Assembly: GCA_012519255.1 (NCBI GenBank)
Contig: JAAYQQ010000083.1
Coordinates: 1-37,122 of the forward strand
Source: Methanobacteriota archaeon
GTDB lineage: Archaea; Thermoplasmatota; Thermoplasmata; Methanomassiliicoccales; Methanomassiliicoccaceae
Length of the DNA: 37,122 nucleotides
Direction: 5' to 3'
Every line of letters begins with the position of its first letter. The stretch's first letter is position 1. Position numbers and translations under genes: made by a program. A model generated the notes under the pieces. It was given only the letters and a program-made list of their open reading frames with translations. It ran no database searches and had not been told where the DNA came from. Shown in pieces: positions 31,648 to 37,122 of this stretch.

Positions 31648-32811
31648 TCATCGGGTTTCCCAGCCGCGGGACCCCATGCTACAGCGTAGAACGACCCCCA
31701 GATGGTCTGCCACGGCGGCCATGTCCAATTCCTGCGCCAGGAACGCCGATAGCCGGGCCGTCCTTTCGGCCACCGCCGGGTTTTCTATCAACTCGAGCAG
31801 GGCGCGGCCGATGCCCTCGGGACCATAATCCTCCTTCCCATTCCGCCCGCTGAAGTTGTGCCGCCGTATCTGCTCCACGTTGTCCTCAACCAGGAACCCC
31901 CCAAGGCCACCAGAGCTCAGGAAGATCACCGGCTTGCCGTGGGCCATGCCCTCGATGGCCGCCCTCCCCGCACCGACGACGATGATGGAGGAGCCTATCA
32001 GCGATGGGATCTCGTCGGGATCGACCTCTCCCATCAACCTGATGGCCTCCCTCCCCAGCCTGTGGTTCTCCTCCGTGGCCATCTCCCTGGCCCGTTCCAA
32101 CATGGAACCTCCTCCCACGATCCAGACCTCGTGGTCGGGGTGGTCGGTGACCACAATGGGGGTGGCGCGTATCAAACCCTCCACCGCGGCGAACTTGTCA
32201 CTATCCAGCCGAGATATCATCAGGATCACTTTCTTCTCACCTCCCCCTATCGGCTGGCGAGAGGGCAGGACCACGCCGTTGGGAACAATGTACACATCGT
32301 CACGGACGCCAAAGTGGTCGATGCAGTCTTCCCTGACCTCCTCGGAGATGCAGACCACCGCGTCCGCCCTGCGGTAGAGCCGGTGAAGGGCAGAGACGAA
32401 ATGCCCGCTCTCCACGGGAACCTTCCCATGCATGGTGCAAACCACCGGTGTACTGAATATTGAGCGGTAGAGCCACAGGAGATCCAGCAATGAGGTGGAA
32501 GCGGCGTGGACGTTGATGACGTCGATCCGCTCACGCCTGACGATGCGACGAAAGATGAATAGGCCGGCCACGAACGCAGGGAAGAGGTTCAGGGTGCCCG
32601 GCCGGTCCCGGAATCGGAAGTCCGGTATCTTGACATAGGGGATCCCCTCCGCCCGGCACTTGCCAAGGAGTACGTCAGTGGGCGAGACAACAGTGACCCC
32701 ATGGCCGGCCTCTCGCAGGGCCTTCGAGAACTCCAGGGCATAGGTCTCTACCCCGCCCAGTGAATCGTTAGACAACGCCATAAGGACGTTCAATCTATCC
32801 TTCAAGGTCAT
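31648..32811 (-). CDS. GT4-like glycosyltransferase linked to murA
   Basis: A 387-aa GT-B-fold glycosyltransferase. The N-terminus (LNVLMALSNDSLGGVETYALEFSKALREAGHGVTVVSP) and the middle (VCTMHGKVP, VVCISEEVREDC, VYIVPNGVVLP, VILMISRLDSDKF) are typical of GT4. The nucleotide-sugar region reads IIVVGAGRAAIEGMAHGKPVIFLSSGGLGG: the second Glu of the EX7E motif is present but the first is replaced by Val, as in a subset of GT4 enzymes. The acceptor is unknown. It overlaps the upstream murA-like gene by 17 nt, so the two are probably co-translated and act on one glycan or nucleotide-sugar pathway. Its base composition is GC-rich, like that of murA. Confidence 0.82.
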   Translation of the reverse strand: MTLKDRLNVLMALSNDSLGGVETYALEFSKALREAGHGVTVVSPTDVLLGKCRAEGIPYVKIPDFRFRDRPGTLNLFPAFVAGLFIFRRIVRRERIDVINVHAASTSLLDLLWLYRSIFSTPVVCTMHGKVPVESGHFVSALHRLYRRADAVVCISEEVREDCIDHFGVRDDVYIVPNGVVLPSRQPIGGGEKKVILMISRLDSDKFAAVEGLIRATPIVVTDHPDHEVWIVGGGSMLERAREMATEENHRLGREAIRLMGEVDPDEIPSLIGSSIIVVGAGRAAIEGMAHGKPVIFLSSGGLGGFLVEDNVEQIRRHNFSGRNGKEDYGPEGIGRALLELIENPAVAERTARLSAFLAQELDMAAVADHLGVVLRCSMGSRGWETR

Positions 32812-34063
32812 CGTCCTCCCCCATGAGTTCGATGTCCGCTCCCACCGACCTGAGGCGTTGATCTATCCGCTCGTAGCCTCTGAACACCTTTTGGCAGGAG
32901 GCCATGTTGGTCACCCCCTCCGCCCCCAGCGCCGCCACGATGAGCGAGGCTCCGCCCCTGATATCGGGAGCGACGACATTGCAGCCCTGGAGCCGTGTCG
33001 GCCCCCGGATGGTCTGCCGGCGGCCATCCCCCTCCGCCCGAAACCCCATCTTGCGAAGTTCTGAAACGTAATTGAAACGGTTGTCGAAGACCCCCTCCAC
33101 GATGGTCGATTCGCCATCGGCCAGGGAGAGCAGGGGGGCCATGATGGGCTGTAGGTCGGTTGCGAACCCTGGGTACGGCCCCGTCCGTATGTCCGCCGGC
33201 CGGTGCTCTTCACAGGCAACCGCGATCTCGCTCCCCCGCCTGCTCAGCTCTATCCCCATCTCCGCCATCTTGTCAAAAAACTCGCCGTCGGTGTTCAGGG
33301 GACATCGCTTGAGGGTCAGCCTCCCCCTGGTGATCGCTCCCGCCGCCATGAGTGTGCCCATCTCTATACGGTCGGGCATGACCTCATGCCCGGCGCCCTT
33401 AAGCTCCTCCACCCCTTTGATCTGGATGTGCGAGGTGCCGGCCCCCTCCACCGCCGCCCCCATCCTGTTGAGGAAGGTGGCCAGGTCAACGATCTCCGGT
33501 TCCCGCGCCGCATTCAGGATCCTCGTCCTCCCTTCGGCCAGGGTGGCGGCCATCATGATGTTCTCGGTGGCTCCCACACTGGGGAAGGGGAGCTCGACCT
33601 GCGCACCGTGGAGGCCCCCCGTCCTAACCCGGATCATATCGCTCCCGATGGCAACCTGCGCCCCCATCATCCTGAGTGCCTGGATGTGAAAGTCGATCCC
33701 CCTGTCCCCGATAGAGCACCCTCCGGGAAGGGGAGCCTGAAAGTGACCACAGCGGGCGAGGAGCGGCCCCGCCAGGAGGATGGACGCCCTGATCGAACCA
33801 GCCTCGGGGCGGGTCGGGCATTCCCTGATCTGTCCGGTTCGAACGATGAGATCCCCGCCCCTGTAGCCGAACTCCATGCCACTGACCCTGCACAGGCTGA
33901 GCATGACTCGCACATCGACCAGGTCAGGGACGTTCTTTAGCCGAACCTCCCCATCGGTCAGGAGGGTGGCGGCAATTATGGGCAGGGCTGCATTCTTTGA
34001 GCCGTTGACCTGCAGCTCCCCCTCAAGAGGCTGTCCTCCCACGATCCTTAGTACCGGGCACAA
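32795..34063 (-). CDS. murA: UDP-N-acetylglucosamine 1-carboxyvinyltransferase (MurA)
   Basis: A member of the EPSP-synthase superfamily that should transfer enolpyruvate from PEP to UDP-GlcNAc. Starting from a TTG at 34063 it is 422 aa, close to the 419 aa of E. coli MurA, and all key residues align: K23/N24 (NGSKNAALP), R92 (SIRAS), C116 (PLPGGCSIGDR, the fosfomycin-target cysteine), R121, D303 (ATDLQ), D367/R369 (DIRGGAS) and R395 (RGYERI). The frame is open further, to a GTG at 34153, but that start would lie upstream of the TATA-containing palindrome at 34101-34116. No ribosome-binding site precedes the TTG, so the start is not certain. The stop is TAG, with TAA eight codons later. No MurB-like gene is visible here, so the product may go to a surface glycan rather than peptidoglycan. 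Confidence 0.88.
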   Translation of the reverse strand: MCPVLRIVGGQPLEGELQVNGSKNAALPIIAATLLTDGEVRLKNVPDLVDVRVMLSLCRVSGMEFGYRGGDLIVRTGQIRECPTRPEAGSIRASILLAGPLLARCGHFQAPLPGGCSIGDRGIDFHIQALRMMGAQVAIGSDMIRVRTGGLHGAQVELPFPSVGATENIMMAATLAEGRTRILNAAREPEIVDLATFLNRMGAAVEGAGTSHIQIKGVEELKGAGHEVMPDRIEMGTLMAAGAITRGRLTLKRCPLNTDGEFFDKMAEMGIELSRRGSEIAVACEEHRPADIRTGPYPGFATDLQPIMAPLLSLADGESTIVEGVFDNRFNYVSELRKMGFRAEGDGRRQTIRGPTRLQGCNVVAPDIRGGASLIVAALGAEGVTNMASCQKVFRGYERIDQRLRSVGADIELMGEDDDLEG

Positions 34064-34100
34064 ACCAACATTAGGGACGGTTCCTCTTGGATAAATGTGT

Positions 34101-34116
34101 TTATCTTTAAAGATAA
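34101..34116. promoter_or_regulatory. 16-bp palindrome containing the murA TATA box
   Basis: TTATCTTTAAAGATAA is a perfect palindrome centred about 45 bp upstream of the TTG start of murA. The core TTTAAA is the likely TATA box, so a dimeric DNA-binding protein here would compete directly with TBP. A start site near 34082 would give a leader of about 20 nt. Confidence 0.5.
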
Positions 34117-34246
34117 TGATTCTGGATGGTCCTTTTGGAAGTGCAAAATGCACTCATGATGGCGCAATGTTCCAGGGATGAGCCCTGCTCCCACACGCTC
34201 AAGAGCGGCGCGGGGCGAGCGGGTCAAGAGCCTTCGGGAGAGAGTT

Positions 34247-34876
34247 TCAAACCCCGCGTTTCTCTCCCCAGATGAGCTTGTGCAGTTGCGGCAGCACGCG
34301 GACCCACAGCCGATCCTGCAGAACCCAGGAAGCGAGCTCCTTCAGGTCTGTCCCGCCCACTGGCGTCATTATGACTGGGCAGTTGAGCTGGCTTTCCCGC
34401 AACATCTTCCTGGCAAAGAGATAATCGATGCGATCGGCGATGATGAACTTGAGCTGATCTCGAGGGCTCAGGAACTCCAGGTTATCCCCATATACAGGAA
34501 TGGTCGCGCCTGAGGACGGACATTTGACATCCATGGAGATAAGGATGTCTTCAGAAATGGGGAGCCCTTCCAGCGGAATCGTGCCGTTGGTCTCGATGGT
34601 AACGTGATGCTCGCCATCGAGCAATTCTCGCGTTAGAGTGGCAATGTCCTCCTGGAGCATGGGCTCTCCGCCAGTAAGGCAAATGAAGGGCACATTCATA
34701 CTCTCCACCCTGTCCAGGATCTGATCTACGGACATCTCTTCCCCGCCTTCCCGGGCATACCTGGTGTCACACCAGGTACAGTCAAGGTTGCAGCCCCCAA
34801 AGCGGACGAAAGTGGTGGGCACACCCATGAGAACCCCCTCGCCCTGCAGTGAATAGAATATCTCAACCACATTCAT
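34247..34876 (-). CDS. queE: 7-carboxy-7-deazaguanine synthase (radical SAM)
   Basis: A 209-aa radical-SAM enzyme that contracts 6-carboxytetrahydropterin to 7-carboxy-7-deazaguanine. The cluster cysteines are C29, C33 and C36 in GGCNLDCTWCDT, the CxxxCxxC form. MNVVEIFYSLQGEGVLMGVPTTFVRF, CLTGGEPMLQ and TIETNGT are typical. In archaea the product leads through preQ0 to archaeosine in tRNA. The ATG overlaps the queC stop (ATGA), so the two genes are translationally coupled. Confidence 0.94.
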   Translation of the reverse strand: MNVVEIFYSLQGEGVLMGVPTTFVRFGGCNLDCTWCDTRYAREGGEEMSVDQILDRVESMNVPFICLTGGEPMLQEDIATLTRELLDGEHHVTIETNGTIPLEGLPISEDILISMDVKCPSSGATIPVYGDNLEFLSPRDQLKFIIADRIDYLFARKMLRESQLNCPVIMTPVGGTDLKELASWVLQDRLWVRVLPQLHKLIWGEKRGV

Positions 34877-35556
34877 TTGTCCACCTCATACGGCACCGGA
34901 TCAATCTCACCAGCCTCCTCAAAACCCTTCCGACGGAGAATACAGGACTCGCAATGTCCACAGGCGGCCTCGCCGCCATTATAACATGACCAGGTCAGCT
35001 CAAGCGGCGCGTCGAGTCTCCTGGCCAGCCGCACTATGTCAGCCTTGGACATTCCCAGGATGGGCGTTTCCACACGGATGGGGCGGCCCTCCACTCCACT
35101 CTTGGTCCCCACTCTCAAGACCTCCTGGAAGGCCTTGAAGAATTCCGGACGGCAGTCCGGGTAACCAGAATAGTCGACCACATTGGCACCGATCAGGATC
35201 GCTTCCCCGCCCACGGTCTCGCAAAGGCCCGCAGCGAGGCTGAGCATCAGGATATTCCGTGCGGGAACATAGGTGACAGGTATCTTTTCTCCGATGCCTT
35301 CCGCGGTATCGCGGCGGGGTACCTCCACGTCTGGAGAGGTTAGCGCGCTGTTGCGCAGGAATGATAGATCAAGATCCAGGACAACATGCGTCTTGAGACC
35401 ATAGTGCTCCGCCACCGCCCTGGCCGAAGCAAGCTCTCGCGAATGACGCTGCCCATAGCTGACGGTTAGGGCGGCGACCTCATAACCTTGCGACAGCGCA
35501 TATGCCAGGGTAGTGGTGCTATCCAGGCCTCCCGACAGCAGGACAACGGCCTTCAT
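34873..35556 (-). CDS. queC: 7-cyano-7-deazaguanine synthase
   Basis: A 227-aa N-type ATP pyrophosphatase that turns 7-carboxy-7-deazaguanine into preQ0. The start MKAVVLLSGGLDSTTTLAYAL gives the ATP loop SGGLDST. The C-terminal zinc site is the four-cysteine array CYNGGEAACGHCESC. TYVPARNILMLSLAAG, GANVVDYSGYPDCRPEFF and PILGMSKADIV are family motifs. The start is the ATG at 35556, overlapping the queD stop (ATGA) with AAGGAG upstream; the frame opens eight codons earlier without support. Confidence 0.95.
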   Translation of the reverse strand: MKAVVLLSGGLDSTTTLAYALSQGYEVAALTVSYGQRHSRELASARAVAEHYGLKTHVVLDLDLSFLRNSALTSPDVEVPRRDTAEGIGEKIPVTYVPARNILMLSLAAGLCETVGGEAILIGANVVDYSGYPDCRPEFFKAFQEVLRVGTKSGVEGRPIRVETPILGMSKADIVRLARRLDAPLELTWSCYNGGEAACGHCESCILRRKGFEEAGEIDPVPYEVDK

Positions 35557-36029
35557 TCCCTCAGCTCCTTCCTGGCCCATGCGGTCTGTCCCCTCTCTTC
35601 ATCCAGCCCCACCTCGACCGAGTGGACGTTGGAAGTGAAGTGAATTGTCTGCACGATCTTGTTCAGAATCATGATGGCCATCTCTTCTGCGCTGGCCTGA
35701 GCAACATCCAAGATGACCACGTCCTCGGCGGGGAATACATACCGCTTTGGACCCACCTTCACCTCTACCTCATCACCCTGATGAACCTTCACCCCGGGAG
35801 AGCGCCCCGGCAGGAGAACACGATGGTCCAGTTCCTCCACTATATCCTTGAGGGCCTTCTTGAGGTCCATAAAGTCCATGACCATGCCGTTCTCCCCGAT
35901 ATCGCCGTGGAGGACAAGATGGAGGACATAGGAGTGACCGTGCAAGCGTCCGCACTTGTCATGGCCGGGAATGAAATGAGAGGCTGAGAACCTTATCCCG
36001 GAATAGTTGCCATCTATGGCGATCCTCAT
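35553..36029 (-). CDS. queD: 6-carboxy-5,6,7,8-tetrahydropterin synthase
   Basis: A 158-aa enzyme of the 6-pyruvoyltetrahydropterin synthase fold; it makes the pterin used by QueE. Zinc ligands are H18 (SASHF) and H30/H32 (LHGHSY); the catalytic cysteine is C26 in DKCGRLHGH. VMDFMDLKKALKDIVEELDHRVLL is the usual second motif. The start is the ATG at 36029: a TATA box at 36053-36060 lies 27 nt upstream, implying a leaderless message, and the longer frame would begin inside that box. It is the first gene of queD-queC-queE. Confidence 0.94.
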   Translation of the reverse strand: MRIAIDGNYSGIRFSASHFIPGHDKCGRLHGHSYVLHLVLHGDIGENGMVMDFMDLKKALKDIVEELDHRVLLPGRSPGVKVHQGDEVEVKVGPKRYVFPAEDVVILDVAQASAEEMAIMILNKIVQTIHFTSNVHSVEVGLDEERGQTAWARKELRE

Positions 36030-36052
36030 TATTCCAAGGCACACCGTTATCA

Positions 36053-36060
36053 TTATATGT
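36053..36060 (-). promoter_or_regulatory. TATA box of queDCE (leaderless)
   Basis: ACATATAA on the minus strand, centred 27 nt before the queD ATG. Confidence 0.6.
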
Positions 36061-36098
36061 GCCTTTCTGAGAGGCTTCCGGAGATACCTCTGGAAGGA

Positions 36099-36866
36099 TC
36101 AGTGCCACAAAACGGTGTCGGCAAGTGCGGAAGCAAGGGCCACCGAATCGCTATACGAGGATTTTGCCCGTGAGGTGTCGATATACACTCTATCAATATT
36201 CAACACCGGCGCCCCCAGCGCCTTTGCTCCTCCCAGGAAGTGAAGCGAACGGAATATGAGATTGCCAGAGATGCCATCAGGGGCGATGATGACATCACAG
36301 TCCCTGGCGGCCTCTTCGATCAGTATCTGGACATCTCTTGCCCGAAGCCCTTCTTTCCTGGCCAGCTCTGTGGCCCGTTCGGCCGCATCAATGGTGCGGT
36401 CGATCTCGATCTTCCTTCCCCGGTCAGAAGAGCGCCCGCCAGACATGATACCGATCTCCGGCTCTATATCCAGACGGCGCATCAGCCTCGCAGACAGACG
36501 CGCCAGCTCCACCTTCTCATCCACATCCCATCCTTCGTCAATACCCACCGGAGCGAGAAGGAACATCCTTCCTCCCTGGGGATGCATGAATGCCGCCCGC
36601 ATGACCTTGGTCACCTGGAAGGATTTCCTAACCACGCCCATGGCCCGATTGGAGTCCAGATCGCCCCTCACCGCCGCATGTATCTTGCCATTGAGAAGAT
36701 CTTCGGCCAGCGCCCTGGCGTCGTTGTAGAGTATGACCTCGGCGAAACCGCGGTCCTCCGCATCCAGCGAGGCCTCTCTAGCCTTATCTATATCTCGCCC
36801 CACTCCCAGACCTACGCGCAGATCAGGCCGTTGGGCCCTGAGAAATATGGATTCAGCGGTCAGCAT
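36099..36866 (-). CDS. mtxX: MtxX-like protein (methanogenesis marker protein 4)
   Basis: A 255-aa soluble protein resembling the phosphate acyltransferase-like family found across methanogens and named MtxX / methanogenesis marker 4. Recognisable parts are RVGLGVGRDIDKA, KIHAAVRGDLDSNRAM, GIMSGGRSSDRGR and the C-terminal DGISGNLIFRSLHFLGGAKALGAPVLNIDRVYIDTSRAKSSYSDS. Although the family was once called a methyltransferase, its reaction is not established. Its presence is the best evidence in the window that the organism is a methanogen. A TATA box lies 29 nt before the ATG and no ribosome-binding site is present, so the message is probably leaderless. It ends about 38 nt before the queD TATA box, on the same strand. 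Confidence 0.85.
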   Translation of the reverse strand: MLTAESIFLRAQRPDLRVGLGVGRDIDKAREASLDAEDRGFAEVILYNDARALAEDLLNGKIHAAVRGDLDSNRAMGVVRKSFQVTKVMRAAFMHPQGGRMFLLAPVGIDEGWDVDEKVELARLSARLMRRLDIEPEIGIMSGGRSSDRGRKIEIDRTIDAAERATELARKEGLRARDVQILIEEAARDCDVIIAPDGISGNLIFRSLHFLGGAKALGAPVLNIDRVYIDTSRAKSSYSDSVALASALADTVLWH

Positions 36867-36890
36867 CGATAAGGAATGGTCCGACTCGAT

Positions 36891-36899
36891 TATTATCTT
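36891..36899 (-). promoter_or_regulatory. TATA box of mtxX (leaderless)
   Basis: AAGATAATA on the minus strand, about 29 nt before the ATG at 36866. Confidence 0.55.
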
Positions 36900-37008
36900 T
36901 CTCTCGGCAAGCGCCTATCTCGCTAGACTTCCCGGGGTAAGAGTATGGTCCAGGCTGCGGAGTGCAGAACAGCCCTCCTGCCCCGGTCGCGCTGTCCCTC
37001 CCGGTAGA

Positions 37009-37122
37009 TTGAGGGGACTCCGCCCGGTAGAGCTCGATGTAACGCTTTTGGGTACCGGGGCCCCGATGAAGATAGAAACCTTGGGGCGCCCCCATACCCA
37101 TCTCGGTCGATGACGCGCCGCC
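37009..37122 (+). pseudogene. Possible start of a metallo-beta-lactamase-fold gene with a frameshift, running off the window
   Basis: From a TTG at 37009 the plus strand encodes MRGLRPVELDVTLLGTGAP and then MKIETLGRPHT; VTLLGTGAP is the usual first strand of metallo-beta-lactamase-fold hydrolases. The frame stops at a TGA (37111-37113). Dropping one base just before 37100 lets it continue as ISVDDAP, which is what the family usually shows next. A run of five C (37089-37093) is nearby. It may be a sequencing error, a real frameshift, or chance. With only about 110 bases visible the call is weak, and no promoter or ribosome-binding site is clear. Confidence 0.3.

Noticed and set aside
1-37122. 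CRISPR arrays, insertion sequences, integrases, rRNA genes
   Set aside because: No regularly spaced long repeats, transposase or integrase motifs, or rRNA-like sequence were seen anywhere on either strand.

Overview
The window looks like a piece of an archaeal chromosome, most likely from a methanogen of the Thermoplasmatota (Methanomassiliicoccales-like). The archaeal evidence is TATA boxes about 24-30 nt upstream of many start codons (leaderless transcripts), an archaeal-type ThrRS, a ThiD-ThiN fusion, the long archaeal FKBP, a membrane-anchored winged-helix regulator and the archaeosine-precursor genes queDCE. The methanogen assignment rests mainly on an mtxX-like gene (methanogenesis marker 4) at the right end. 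The order-level assignment is inference.

Layout. 1-6300: the tail of an unknown gene converges on a flavoprotein disulfide reductase; then come a tautomerase-family protein, tRNA-Arg(CCU), a cytosolic FKBP prolyl isomerase, tRNA-Thr(UGU), and a class III aminotransferase/racemase-like gene overlapping a cupin gene. 6390-9930: an exported beta-rich protein, an ACT-domain regulator with a palindrome at its own promoter, and two membrane proteins. 10080-17390: a complete ornithine-to-arginine set, with argC-argJ-argB-argD leftward and argG-argH rightward from a shared 223-bp control region. 17680-22490: a small conserved-looking protein, then an operon of thiDN, two GT4 glycosyltransferases and a DedA-like membrane protein. 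22500-26930: a membrane-anchored extracytoplasmic FKBP, thrS, a Cys-rich exported protein and a membrane-bound winged-helix regulator. 26990-31530: leuA-leuC-leuD-leuB, preceded by a possible Leu-rich leader peptide. 31650-34060: a MurA enzyme with all catalytic residues, overlapping a glycosyltransferase gene. 34250-36870: queD-queC-queE and mtxX. The right edge holds what looks like the start of a metallo-beta-lactamase-fold gene broken by a frameshift.

The genes are mostly ordinary anabolic housekeeping (Arg, Leu, thiamine, archaeosine, tRNA charging) with several surface-related genes between them. No mobile elements or CRISPR arrays are visible. The most unusual signals are the leuA leader ORF, whose amber stop is followed in frame by a TGA inside the leuA ribosome-binding site; the intact MurA in an archaeal context under a 16-bp palindromic TATA region; the tandem 9-bp repeats between the membrane regulator and the Cys-rich exported protein; and the fact that all six genes ending in TAG carry a second in-frame stop within 16 codons.
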